Origin: an uncultured Methanomicrobiales archaeon
GTDB lineage: Archaea > Halobacteriota > Methanomicrobia > Methanomicrobiales > Methanospirillaceae
Assembly: GCA_903832665.1 (NCBI GenBank)
Contig: CAILCG010000001.1
Location: forward strand, 56,996-120,995
Length of the DNA: 64,000 nt
Direction: 5' to 3'
Made by a program: the position numbers and the translations under genes. Of this stretch, positions 7,905 through 16,654 are shown one piece after another. Below the pieces are notes generated by a model that did no database searches, was not told the DNA's origin, and saw nothing but the letters and a program-made list of their open reading frames with translations. The number at the start of each line of letters is the position of its first letter. The stretch's first letter is position 1.

Positions 7905-9350
7905 TTATTTCTTTCCCCCAAGCGATGCCATCAGTTCCCGCTTCAGCGCCTCGCGGGTTGCTGCAGCTTCCGTCCGGATCCGCTCGTACTCGCGGAGCAG
8001 TTCCACCGGATCGCCCAGTTCGTCTGGCACCACATTCGGGTTCTTGATGTCGAGGTTGAACCCGTTCGCGATCACCTGCTCCACCGGCACCCGCCACGCA
8101 TGTGCGGTCTCGGTGCGGTTCGTCCACCATGCCTTCTCGGTCTCGAACTCTTCGATCCGGATGGGCTTTGTCTTGTTATACGACTTGTAGCCCTCGGGAT
8201 AGGTGTGCTCGTAGTACCAGATCTCTTTCGTGGGTTTGCCCTTCTCGAAGAAGAGGAGGTTCGTTTTGATCCCGGTGTACGGGGCGAAGACGCCGTTCGG
8301 GAGCCGCACAATCGTATGGAGATTGCATTCCGTCAGAAGCCGCTCCTTGATCCGGCTCTTCACACCCTCGCCAAAGAGCGTGCCGTCCGGCAACACGATC
8401 GCTGCCCTGCCGCCATCCTTCAGAATGTGCATGATCAGGACAAGGAAGAGATCAGCGGTCTCCCGGGTCTGGTAGGTTGCGGGGAAGTTCGTCTCGATTC
8501 CGTCCTCCTCCATGCCCCCGAACGGCGGTTTCGTCACGATCACATCCACCCGGTCCCGGGCCGAGTAGTCCTTCAGCGGGCGGGCGAGCGTGTTGTCATG
8601 CCGGATCTGGATCGGGACATCGATGCCGTGCAGCATCATGTTCGTTACGCAGAGCAGGTGCGGCATCGGCTTCTTCTCGACCCCGTGGATCGAACTCTGG
8701 AGTAGTGCCTCCTCCTCAATGGTCTTCACGGTCTTCCGGATATTCTCGATCGCACAGGCAAGGAACCCTCCCGTACCGCAGGCCGGGTCAAGGATTGACT
8801 CGCCGAGTTTCGGGTCCACCTGGTCCACCATGAACTGCGTCACGGCCCGGGGCGTATAATACTCCCCGGCATTGCCCGCACTCTGGAGATCTTTTAGGAT
8901 CTTCTCGTAGATCTCCCCGAACAGGTGACGGTTCTCGGTTTTATTGAAATCGATCTCGTTTATCTTGTTCGCGACCTGCCGGACCAGCGTCCCGTTCTTC
9001 ATGTAGTTGTACGAATCCTCAAAGACCCGGCGCAGCAGGATCCCGGAACCGTTCGATCCCGCTTCCGCAGGGAGTTCCTTTAATGTCGGGAACAGGTCGG
9101 CATCGATGAACTTTAAGAGCACATCCCCAGTGATCCCCTCGGGGTCTGCTGCCCAGTTGCGCCACCGGAGCCGGTCCGGCATGGGTGACCGGTACCCCTT
9201 CCGGAACAGTTCGTACTCCTTCTCCTTGTCATCGAAGATCTTCAAAAAAAGCATCCAGCTCATCTGGCTGATCCGCTGGGCATCGCCATCGACCCCCGCA
9301 TCCTTCCGCATGATGTCCTGGATCGTCTTGATCGTAGTACCGACTGCCAT
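7905..9350 (-). CDS. hsdM: type I restriction-modification N6-adenine methyltransferase subunit, altered motif IV
   Basis: 481 aa, close to usual HsdM length. N-terminal helical HsdM domain (TIKTIQDIMRKDAG, MLFLKIFDDKE), then the SAM-binding motif I DPACGTGGF at about residue 190. Motif IV should read NPPF; here it reads TKPPFGG (codon AAA at about 8531), replacing the Asn that hydrogen-bonds the target adenine amino group. In known N6-adenine methyltransferases changing this residue abolishes or greatly lowers methyl transfer. The rest of the protein is intact. Together with HsdS it would form the M2S methylase; with HsdR the restriction complex. Lies 31 nt after hsdR in one operon. The Lys may be a real inactivating change or a single-base error. 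Confidence 0.92.
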   Translation of the reverse strand: MAVGTTIKTIQDIMRKDAGVDGDAQRISQMSWMLFLKIFDDKEKEYELFRKGYRSPMPDRLRWRNWAADPEGITGDVLLKFIDADLFPTLKELPAEAGSNGSGILLRRVFEDSYNYMKNGTLVRQVANKINEIDFNKTENRHLFGEIYEKILKDLQSAGNAGEYYTPRAVTQFMVDQVDPKLGESILDPACGTGGFLACAIENIRKTVKTIEEEALLQSSIHGVEKKPMPHLLCVTNMMLHGIDVPIQIRHDNTLARPLKDYSARDRVDVIVTKPPFGGMEEDGIETNFPATYQTRETADLFLVLIMHILKDGGRAAIVLPDGTLFGEGVKSRIKERLLTECNLHTIVRLPNGVFAPYTGIKTNLLFFEKGKPTKEIWYYEHTYPEGYKSYNKTKPIRIEEFETEKAWWTNRTETAHAWRVPVEQVIANGFNLDIKNPNVVPDELGDPVELLREYERIRTEAAATREALKRELMASLGGKK

Positions 9351-9381
9351 AAAAAAACCTGACTCTCCTTATTCGTGCCGT

Positions 9382-11685
9382 TCAGCACTCAGCGGTGTAG
9401 AGACACTGCTCAAGCCGGCGTATTGCTGACATATAGTTGGCGCTCCCGCCAAAAATAGTGTTCACAATCTCCAGCGGGGTACCGAAGGTGGTGAACGGGT
9501 CCACCCGCAGCACTTCCATGCTCTCGATATCCGTAATCCCGCCATCGGAATATTTCGACAGGGGGGCATCGAGCACCTTCCGTGCCTGCTCCCCGTACTT
9601 CGTAAAGTAATTCGCCTTCCGGACCTTTGCAGCCCGCTCCCTCCGGGACATCGGAGGTTGACCGAAGACAACGTGACAGATCAGGTCAAAGGGATCGTAG
9701 TCCTTCCCCACCTGCTCCTGGAGCGCCTCGAAGAGAACGCCTTGTTCCTCCAGTTCCTCCAGGATCACGGTCTTCTGCTCCGCTTTCGTCCATGAGTTCA
9801 TGAATGCATTCAGTGTCGCATACTGCCGGGTCACGTTCTTCTTCGTATAATCTTCCAGCGACTCGGTGATCAGTTTCCCGTCAGCAGCCATATACTGGAC
9901 CCGCTCGGCAACCACGGAGACCGGCACATCGTTCACCACGTACCGCTTCATCCCCTCTCCCGGAGGTTTGGGCAGGGGAGGAGCAATCGGATCGGTCGGG
10001 TCATACCGGCTCCCGTCCAGCGGTTCCCCGTCAAAGTCCGGGTCGGCAAAGAGCTCGCTCACCTTCCGGAAGTCCATGATCGTAAAGAAGAACTTGTTGT
10101 AGTCCTCGTTGATCCGGGTGCCGCGACCAATGATCTGCTTGAACTCGGACATCGACTCGATCCGTTTATCGATCACGATCAGCTTGCAGGTCTGGGCATC
10201 GACCCCGGTCCCCATCAGTTTCGAGGTAGTTGCAATCACCGGGTACTTCGAGTCCGGCATGATGAAATTGTCCAGTTCCGCCTTCCCGTCCGGGCTGTCG
10301 CCAGTGATACGGACAATATACCGGCCATTCTCCTTCACCAGATCGGCGTTCTCATTCACGAGACAACTCCGTATCCGCTCGGCATGATCGATGTTCTCGC
10401 AAAAAACGATCGTCTTGTCGTACCGGCCGGTATTCTTTAAGAAATCCGAGATCTTCCGGGCCACGAGTTCCGTCCGGTGCTCTAAGACAAGGCTCCGGTC
10501 GAAATCCTTCTGGTTGAAGATCCGGTCCTCGATCTCAACACCGTATTTGTCCTTCTGCCCCCGGGTCGGTCGCCATCCCTGCAAATCCTTGTCCAGATCG
10601 ATCCGGTACACCCGGTACGGGGCAAGGAACCCGTCCTCGATACCCTGCTTCAGGGAATACTCGTACACCGGCTTCCCGAAGTAATGGACACTGGAGACGT
10701 ACTTTGTCTCCTTCGGAGTCGCTGTAAGGCCGATGTGGGTCGCTGTCTTGAAGTAATCAAGGATCTCCCGCCACATCGCATCATCCGCCGCACTTCCCCG
10801 GTGGCATTCATCGACAATGATAAGGTCAAAAAAGTCATGAGAGAACTGCTTGTAGATGTTGCGTTCCTCCTCATTGCCGGACACTGCCTGGTAGAGCGAG
10901 AGATAGATCTCGTAACTCTTGTCCACCTGCCGGTTCGTGATCTTGGTCATCGCTGATCCGAACGGCTTGAAATCGTTCGTCTTTGTCTGGTCGACAAGGA
11001 TATTCCGGTCGGCAAGGAAGAGGATCCGCTTCTTGGTACCGGACTTCCAGAGCCGCCAGATGATCTGGAATGCTGTATAGGTCTTGCCGGTGCCGGTTGC
11101 CATCACCAGCAGGACCCGGTCCTGCCCGTTGGCAATCGTCTCGATCGTCCGGTTGATCGCGTTCACCTGGTAATACCGGGGCATCTTCCGGACATCGTCG
11201 ATATAGTAGCCCTGGGTGATGATCTGCTCTTTCCTCTCATCGAGCCCTTTCCATTTCCGGTACCGTGTCCAGAGGTCCGTGGGACGCGGAAACTCTGCAA
11301 GAGTGAGCTCATGCTCCATGGGTTCATAACTGTCGGAACGGTCGTGGAGTAAAAACCCGTCACCATTGGAACTGAACGCAAACGGGATATCCATCATTTC
11401 GGCATAGGCAAGTGCCTGCTGCATCCCGGCACCTACAATGTGATTATTGTCCTTTGCCTCGATCACGGCAATCGGAATATTGGGTTTGTAATAGAGGATA
11501 TAGTCAGCCCGTCGCGGCTTGGCCCGGCTCACGGAGTTACCGTTCACAAGAACCAGGCCATCCGTGACATTGACCTCTTCCCGTAAGTGGTAATGCTGGT
11601 CCCAGCCCGACTGGGTTAATGCGGGTGTGATGAATTTTGTGCAGATGTCCCGCTCGCTTAACTTCTTTTTATCCGCTGCGTCCAT
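9382..11685 (-). CDS. hsdR: type I restriction endonuclease subunit HsdR
   Basis: 767 aa. N-terminal PD-(D/E)xK nuclease: ADYILYYKPNIPIAVIEAKD at about residues 60-80 gives the Asp and ExK pair. The translocase follows: Walker A MATGTGKTY near 195, DECHRGSA (motif II) near 290, GLTATP (motif III) near 320, and motif VI QIIGRGTRINED near 525. C-terminal helical region interacts with HsdM in the family. It would cut DNA after translocation when the HsdS site is unmethylated. First gene of the minus-strand operon hsdR-hsdM-Schlafen-hsdS-Mrr. With M altered and S frameshifted, restriction by this complex is doubtful. Confidence 0.95.
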   Translation of the reverse strand: MDAADKKKLSERDICTKFITPALTQSGWDQHYHLREEVNVTDGLVLVNGNSVSRAKPRRADYILYYKPNIPIAVIEAKDNNHIVGAGMQQALAYAEMMDIPFAFSSNGDGFLLHDRSDSYEPMEHELTLAEFPRPTDLWTRYRKWKGLDERKEQIITQGYYIDDVRKMPRYYQVNAINRTIETIANGQDRVLLVMATGTGKTYTAFQIIWRLWKSGTKKRILFLADRNILVDQTKTNDFKPFGSAMTKITNRQVDKSYEIYLSLYQAVSGNEEERNIYKQFSHDFFDLIIVDECHRGSAADDAMWREILDYFKTATHIGLTATPKETKYVSSVHYFGKPVYEYSLKQGIEDGFLAPYRVYRIDLDKDLQGWRPTRGQKDKYGVEIEDRIFNQKDFDRSLVLEHRTELVARKISDFLKNTGRYDKTIVFCENIDHAERIRSCLVNENADLVKENGRYIVRITGDSPDGKAELDNFIMPDSKYPVIATTSKLMGTGVDAQTCKLIVIDKRIESMSEFKQIIGRGTRINEDYNKFFFTIMDFRKVSELFADPDFDGEPLDGSRYDPTDPIAPPLPKPPGEGMKRYVVNDVPVSVVAERVQYMAADGKLITESLEDYTKKNVTRQYATLNAFMNSWTKAEQKTVILEELEEQGVLFEALQEQVGKDYDPFDLICHVVFGQPPMSRRERAAKVRKANYFTKYGEQARKVLDAPLSKYSDGGITDIESMEVLRVDPFTTFGTPLEIVNTIFGGSANYMSAIRRLEQCLYTAEC

Positions 11686-11727
11686 TCAGTGATTCTCTCT
11701 ATCTTTGACAATCCGCTAATATCTTTC

Positions 11728-11736
11728 TATATAAAT
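11728..11736 (-). promoter_or_regulatory. TATA box of the hsdR operon
   Basis: On the minus strand TTTATATAG lies about 45 nt before the hsdR ATG (11685). It is the clearest TATA-like element between hsdR and the repeat array. Confidence 0.5.
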
Positions 11737-11779
11737 GTCTGAATTGCATCATTCCCCAATATGATCCAAGAAGACCGAT

Positions 11780-12310
11780 TTTCCAACCAGACCTTACCCA
11801 GAAAATTCTAACCACACTTTGATTTTATTTTTTTAACTAGACTTTGATTGAAAAAAAATAATCAGACTTCACCCAAAAAATTTCAATCACACTTTGATGT
11901 GTAATTTTCAACCACACCATGCTCAAAAAAAATACATCAGACCATACTCAAAAATTTTCAATCAACCCCCCAGCCCCTGCTTGAAAATCATTCGCAGATC
12001 AACCAGACTCTGCTTGAAAATAAAAAAACGTGATCCATTTCCGATCGTGTAACCCAAAATGGAGAAAAAACGACCCGCACATCCGACGTGAACCCGCTCC
12101 AGCCGCTAACTCAATCAGCACACCCGGGCGCTCATCCAGATCCATCAGACCCTGCTCAAAAATTTTCAATCAGGTACGCGATCGCGATTGAAAATCATTT
12201 CCGGATCAATCAGACTTTGCTTGAAAAATTCCAGGCAGACTTTGAATTTATTTTTTCAACCGGACTTTGATTAAAAAATATCGATCAGACTTTGATTTTT
12301 TTCAGAGCCT
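11780..12310. repeat. array of about 14 degenerate hairpin repeats (first copy of two)
   Basis: The 530-bp stretch is built from AT-rich units every 25-30 bp. Each unit is a variant of CAATCAGACTTTGATTGAAA; several form the inverted repeat TTTCAATC-7 nt-GATTGAAA. Clear units sit at about 11837-11851, 11881-11899, 12208-12226, 12257-12276 and 12283-12300. A GC-richer interruption lies at 12030-12140. The same units in opposite orientation recur at 45035-45425. Units are too close for CRISPR spacers. No gene lies here; the frame at 12088-12270 is only the repeat translated. Confidence 0.75.
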
Positions 12311-12420
12311 CACCATTTTTGAAAAAATGACCCTTTGCCGGGAGGGAATTTTCCGAACGAATACCGACAACTACCAGAATACGAGAAAAAGAAGACACAA
12401 AAATTACTGTTAAGTGGCCA

Positions 12421-12972
12421 TCACTTTCGCTTCACCGGTGCCGCTTTCCGCACCGGCTTCTTCTTCGCCGGCCCCTTCCCGGCAACCGCCTTCTTCGCAG
12501 CAGCAGTTCCCCGCTCAACGCCCTTCGTCTCGCACGGGATGCACTTCTCCAGCTTGTCGTCAATGATCCGGTACGCATTCGCCAGCACCGATGAGTTCGA
12601 GATCATACCCGACAGCAGAATAACCTCCAGCACCTCTTCCCGCGTGGCTCCCATCTTGATCGCCGCCTGCATGTGGTACCCGGTACAGTGAGGGCACTTG
12701 AGGGCCCCTCCCACCGCCATGCTGATCAGTTCCACGTACTTGGGATCGAGCGGGCTCGTCTGGGCCACCGTCCCCTTGTAGAGCAGGTGCGAGATGAGCA
12801 CCTCGGGGCGCTCACCCATCCGCCGGAAGACCAGCGGCACTTTCCCGTACTCCACTTCGATTGCCTTGAGCCACTCCTCGGCAGTGACATCGGCACCCTG
12901 CTCAACGATCTGGGCGAGCTTGTCTTCGAACTGGTCTTTTGTTGATTGCGCTGAAACCTTTTTTGCCATCAT
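12421..12972 (-). CDS. carboxymuconolactone decarboxylase / AhpD-like protein
   Basis: 183 aa. The CMD fold is clear at residues about 40-140, with the redox motif CPHC followed by TGYHMQAAIKMGATREEVLEVI, as in AhpD-like alkylhydroperoxidases; the two Cys and the nearby His are the reactive residues of that family. Residues 145-183 form a Lys/Ala/Pro-rich basic tail (KKPVRKAAPVKRK), perhaps binding nucleic acid or another protein. It begins 23 nt after mmp7 in the same direction and so ends the Mcr-activation operon. A thiol/disulfide or peroxide-protection role for the oxygen-sensitive Mcr activation proteins is an inference from position. Confidence 0.85.
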   Translation of the reverse strand: MMAKKVSAQSTKDQFEDKLAQIVEQGADVTAEEWLKAIEVEYGKVPLVFRRMGERPEVLISHLLYKGTVAQTSPLDPKYVELISMAVGGALKCPHCTGYHMQAAIKMGATREEVLEVILLSGMISNSSVLANAYRIIDDKLEKCIPCETKGVERGTAAAKKAVAGKGPAKKKPVRKAAPVKRK

Positions 12973-12995
12973 AGCTCCGTCTGCATAGTTCCGTA

Positions 12996-13934
12996 TTATA
13001 TCACGATATTTGTCTCAGAGAACGGCAGGACCCGGACAATAATATAATCCCGCATCCGCGAGGGCACCACTTCCGCGATATCCCCCAGCGTGATCCCATC
13101 CTCGATCTCCATCCTCCGGAGTTCCGGGGCAAAGGTGTCATAGGGCAGCTTCACCCGGAGCCCCGCCATCTGGACCGTGAGCGGGGTGGGAGACGTGACC
13201 TCAAGGATCGCCGGCACCCGCTCCCGGATCAGGTTCATGAGCCGGGCAGGGGAGACCGAGAGCGGGTCCTTGGCGAGATCCTCGCGTTTCTTCTCCAGCA
13301 CCCGGGTGATCTCCGCGATGATCTCATCGAGCTTGTCGAGCTGGTCGGCCTCCTTGGTCCGCCGCATGAACCGCCCGACCCCCCCCACGTATCCCTCGAC
13401 TGGGGGATCAATGATTCGCACCAGGGTCTCCTTGTCCGGGCCACCACACACCACAACCGGCACCTCGATTCCCCGCAGAAGAATCGGCATCTTGTGCTCA
13501 ATGCAGGCCTCGAAGTTGCCCATCAGGTAGACCGCGATGTCGTGCTCGTTGATCACGTCCCGCTCCTCGTCATTGAGCCCGGTGATTCGTTTGCCGGGCC
13601 CCCGGGCCAGGCTCACCATGTTGGTCTTGGCCCCGATGCGGCGGGCATACTCGGCGATATCGCAGGACGGGTGGGGAAGGTGGTGGATCTCCAGGCTCAT
13701 ACTGACAATCGCAATCTCGGTCCCTACCAGCGGGGAATCCGTCACCTCGCCAAAGATCGGTCGGGAGATCTCCCGGATCAGCTCGATATCGTCTTTCGGC
13801 ACAAAGCACTGGAGCACCACTTCCTGTGCCAGCACATGCTTCTGCACTATGTAACCCCCGAGATCCTCGATGAGATCGATCACGATGTCGTGCTGGTAGA
13901 TGCCTCCCTTGTACGTGACCGGGACGAGCGTCAT
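12996..13934 (-). CDS. mmp7: methanogenesis marker protein 7
   Basis: 312 aa, the usual length. The N-terminal region (VTYKGGIYQHDIVIDLIEDLGGYIVQ is the family's signature block, residues 6-31) and SLEIHHLPHPSCDIAEYARR near 80 are typical of Mmp7, found only in methanogens and relatives. Published work places Mmp7 with McrC, Mmp3, Mmp17 and component A2 in the ATP-dependent complex that activates methyl-coenzyme M reductase. Its ATG overlaps the mmp17 stop by 4 nt (ATGA), showing translational coupling. Cytoplasmic, no membrane segments. Confidence 0.93.
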   Translation of the reverse strand: MTLVPVTYKGGIYQHDIVIDLIEDLGGYIVQKHVLAQEVVLQCFVPKDDIELIREISRPIFGEVTDSPLVGTEIAIVSMSLEIHHLPHPSCDIAEYARRIGAKTNMVSLARGPGKRITGLNDEERDVINEHDIAVYLMGNFEACIEHKMPILLRGIEVPVVVCGGPDKETLVRIIDPPVEGYVGGVGRFMRRTKEADQLDKLDEIIAEITRVLEKKREDLAKDPLSVSPARLMNLIRERVPAILEVTSPTPLTVQMAGLRVKLPYDTFAPELRRMEIEDGITLGDIAEVVPSRMRDYIIVRVLPFSETNIVI

Positions 13935-14512
13935 GGCGTCTCTCCCATCAGGGCAAACTTCGCCTTCACCAGCTCATCGATCCCCTCGACCAGCGTGTTC
14001 TCGCTTGCAACAAACGAGAATTTTCCCGGCTCAAAGCGCTCGCTGCGGAGCCGGAAGCCCTCCGGCGCAACGCACCGGAACGCATAGATCAGGTCCTTGT
14101 TTAAGGACTCGCCGGGATGGCCGATCACGAGGTTCTCGATCTCGCTTGCCGGTTCGGTCACATTGTACAGGATAACGGTAAAGCGGTCCGGCTGCTCGAC
14201 CCGGTCCTTGCCGAAGCGCTCCCAGAAGACCCTGAGCATCGCGGCAAGGTACGTCTCGTCCGTGATGACGAGCGTCATCTTGCCCTCCTGCGGGTTGATG
14301 TTTGCGATATCCCCCACCCGCACCACGGTCGTGATCGGCTTGAGGATCCCAACCGCGATAAAGACCGGCACCTTCGGGTCGATATAGACATGGAGTTTAT
14401 CGATCACCTTGAGGAGGTTGTGGTCGAGCAACACGTCGTTGGTGATCTGCTTGTAGTACTCCGCACCCACCGGCTCGGGGCATTCCACTTCAAAGTACTC
14501 AACGGCGAGCAT
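13931..14512 (-). CDS. mmp17: methanogenesis marker protein 17
   Basis: 193 aa, the family's normal size. Recognised from its N-terminal pattern (FEVECPEPVGAEYYKQITND) and its conserved place between mmp15 and mmp7. It is a known partner in the Mcr activation complex. It starts 1 nt after the mmp15 stop codon and its own stop overlaps the mmp7 start by 4 nt. No membrane segments or cofactor motifs are obvious in the sequence. Confidence 0.92.
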   Translation of the reverse strand: MLAVEYFEVECPEPVGAEYYKQITNDVLLDHNLLKVIDKLHVYIDPKVPVFIAVGILKPITTVVRVGDIANINPQEGKMTLVITDETYLAAMLRVFWERFGKDRVEQPDRFTVILYNVTEPASEIENLVIGHPGESLNKDLIYAFRCVAPEGFRLRSERFEPGKFSFVASENTLVEGIDELVKAKFALMGETP

Positions 14513-15751
14513 CTAATCGTCCTTTATGAATCCTGATGCAAGGAGTGCAGATCCCACGGCACCGATATACTGCGAGTATGGCGGCACAACGATCTTTGTC
14601 TGGAGCAGTTCCCCCATGGCAAAGACGAGCCCCTCGATGAGGGACGTGCCCCCGACCATGATCACCGGCTCCTTGATATCGACTTCCTGCAGCTGCTGCT
14701 CGTAGACCTGCTCGGCAACACTGTGGCAGGCGGCCGCTGCAACATCCTCCCGGGTGCTGCCGGCAGCCAGGGCATTGACGAGACTCTGCGTGCCAAAGAC
14801 GATACAGTAGCTGTTCATCGGCACCCGTGCGCCCATCCCCTTCATGGAGAGCGGGCCGAGCTCGGTGATCTCGACCCCGAGACGCTTGGCCGTCATCTCC
14901 AGGAACCGGCCGCTGGCACCGGCGCAGATGCCCCCCATGGTAAAGACCCCGGGGATCCCGTCCATCACCGAGATCGCCTTGTTGTCCATACCCCCGATAT
15001 CGATCACGGTCGCGGGGCCATGCTGGCGGTCCGCGAGATAGACCGCTCCCTTCGAGTTGACCGTCAGTTCTTCCTGGATGAGATCCGCATTGATCTCTTT
15101 TCCTACGAGGAACCGGCCGTAGCCCGTTGTCCCTACTGCCTGGATCTCCTCGCGGGTGACTCCCGCTTCCGCAAGGGCATGGGCGATCACTTCATTCGCA
15201 CTCTTTAAGACCTCGGTCGTGGGCTGCCAGCCCGTGCCGATGATCTTGTTATCCCGCATCACGACTGCCTTTGTCGTGGCTGAACCCGAGTCAAGGCCCA
15301 GCGTGAGACCCTTCTGGGTCTCCCGGGCGAGCAGGGCCCGGCGCTTCGCAATCGTCGTGAGGGCCTCCATCCTCGTGAGGAGGGTGCCTGCGGTGGTCCG
15401 CTCGGTGAACGAGTAACTGACGACCGGGAGCTTTGAATGTTCGTTGATATAGCGCCGGAGTTCGTTCCGGACGATCGCCGCCTCGGCGCACCGGAAGCAG
15501 GTGGCGATGAAGACCGCATCGGCTTCCACCCGCCCCTCCACGAGCGCCATGGCCCGGGCGATCGCGAGTTTTAAGTCCGGGCTCCTGACATCGAGGCCGA
15601 ACTTCTCGAAGTCCCGCCGGATATCCTTGAGGGCAACATCCGGGAAGAAGATCTCGCCGCCGACTTCGCGGGCCGCCTCGTTGATCTCGTTCTGGATACC
15701 GGAATATTCCGGCCCGCACGAGAGCTGGGCGATCCGTACCGGCTGCGTCAT
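14513..15751 (-). CDS. mmp15: methanogenesis marker protein 15, BadF/BadG/BcrA-type ATPase
   Basis: 412 aa. The ASKHA ATPase fold is clear: [14 protein letters not shown] near 150 (phosphate 1), [12 protein letters not shown] near 250 (phosphate 2), and [14 protein letters not shown] near 272, whose Cys in activator ATPases of 2-hydroxyacyl-CoA dehydratases binds a shared [4Fe-4S] cluster. The N-terminal 130 residues add Cys12 and ATCFRCAEA, further possible metal ligands. By analogy it would drive ATP-dependent low-potential electron transfer, fitting a role in reductive Mcr activation or cluster assembly. Its ATG overlaps the mmp5 stop by 4 nt. Confidence 0.93.
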   Translation of the reverse strand: MTQPVRIAQLSCGPEYSGIQNEINEAAREVGGEIFFPDVALKDIRRDFEKFGLDVRSPDLKLAIARAMALVEGRVEADAVFIATCFRCAEAAIVRNELRRYINEHSKLPVVSYSFTERTTAGTLLTRMEALTTIAKRRALLARETQKGLTLGLDSGSATTKAVVMRDNKIIGTGWQPTTEVLKSANEVIAHALAEAGVTREEIQAVGTTGYGRFLVGKEINADLIQEELTVNSKGAVYLADRQHGPATVIDIGGMDNKAISVMDGIPGVFTMGGICAGASGRFLEMTAKRLGVEITELGPLSMKGMGARVPMNSYCIVFGTQSLVNALAAGSTREDVAAAACHSVAEQVYEQQLQEVDIKEPVIMVGGTSLIEGLVFAMGELLQTKIVVPPYSQYIGAVGSALLASGFIKDD

Positions 15752-16194
15752 TTCGGTGCCCCCAGCCCGGTCAGGAACCGCTTGATCGCTGCCACGAACT
15801 TCACGCCTTCTTCTTCATTTTTGGGATAGTTCAGTTCGAGCTTGGGCATATCTTTCTGGTGCACAAGGAACTTGATCAGTTCATTGGTCCGGGCACATCC
15901 CATGCACCCGAACGCGAAATCGGCGTCGTTGATGATGATCGCTGCCTCCGCGGCCTCGATCATCGGCCCGTAGAGGGACATCCTGCCCCGGACCCCGGCG
16001 GGCACTTCGACGGCGGCCCACTTCAGGCCCTTCTTGGGCTCCTCGGGCGTGATCTGGAGCGGCGGGGATTCGAGTCCTGCGGTCTGGATGCGTTCGCGGA
16101 TTGCCGTAGCAGATGAGAGCGGGGTGTGCCCGAAACGTGCCACCATGTCAGAGAGGATCAGGCTCGTTGCCGGGTAGATGAATACTTTTGCCAT
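15748..16194 (-). CDS. mmp5: methanogenesis marker protein 5
   Basis: 148 aa from ATG 16194, where the family start [16 protein letters not shown] begins; a longer frame adds only six residues and would overlap mmp6. Contains [16 protein letters not shown] near residue 102, a CxxC that is typical of the family and could bind metal. One nucleotide separates it from the mmp6 stop, and its own stop overlaps the mmp15 start. Function within the activation pathway is not established; operon position and methanogen-only distribution are the evidence. Confidence 0.9.
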   Translation of the reverse strand: MAKVFIYPATSLILSDMVARFGHTPLSSATAIRERIQTAGLESPPLQITPEEPKKGLKWAAVEVPAGVRGRMSLYGPMIEAAEAAIIINDADFAFGCMGCARTNELIKFLVHQKDMPKLELNYPKNEEEGVKFVAAIKRFLTGLGAPK

Positions 16195-16195
16195 T

Positions 16196-16654
16196 TCAGG
16201 ACTCCTGTGCATCGATCAGTTTTTTGAGTTTATGAATATCGAGGAGAGGGTGTTCGAGCGGATCTTCCGGGGAAGGAACGCTTTTTTCGTCTTTGCTGTT
16301 GAGAACCTCGAGCCCGTGCGAGACATAGGGGAGGATCGACATCTCGAACTCCAGGCCATTGTACCCGGGCCGGGCCCCGCCAAGGTTTGCCCGGCAGCGC
16401 CGGGCATCCCCGGGAGGAAAGCCCCGGTCTTTCACAAAGATATGGCCGGGATCGATCTTCCGCAGCTCGGTGACGATCCGGTCAACCTCCTCTTCTTTCC
16501 CGTTGAGGACGAGACCAAAACAGGTCTCCTTGATCATCACGCCTTTGGAGATCTCGTACCCCCGGGCCGCAAGGTCCGCCGGCGTGATCTCGAATGACTC
16601 CACCATCACGTACTTTGTTACGCTGCCAACATGGGTGGGCGTATAGTCAGTCAC
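16196..16654 (-). CDS. mmp6: methanogenesis marker protein 6
   Basis: 152 aa. Recognised by the block VMIKETCFGLVLNGKEEEVD and the motif FPPGDARRCRANLGGARPGYNG split over residues 79-100, characteristic of Mmp6. Cytoplasmic, role unknown, seen with the Mcr activation proteins. Start overlaps the mmp3 stop by 4 nt; 1 nt gap to mmp5. No lesion. Confidence 0.9.
   Translation of the reverse strand: MTDYTPTHVGSVTKYVMVESFEITPADLAARGYEISKGVMIKETCFGLVLNGKEEEVDRIVTELRKIDPGHIFVKDRGFPPGDARRCRANLGGARPGYNGLEFEMSILPYVSHGLEVLNSKDEKSVPSPEDPLEHPLLDIHKLKKLIDAQES

Noticed and set aside
7893..8130. N-terminal extension of the Schlafen-type protein
   Set aside because: It lies wholly inside hsdM in another frame and its Arg/Gly/Ala-rich text is typical shadow sequence.
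11780..12310. CRISPR array
   Set aside because: Repeats resemble CRISPR ends (ATTGAAA) but are degenerate, 25-30 bp apart with no spacers of constant length, and no cas genes are near.
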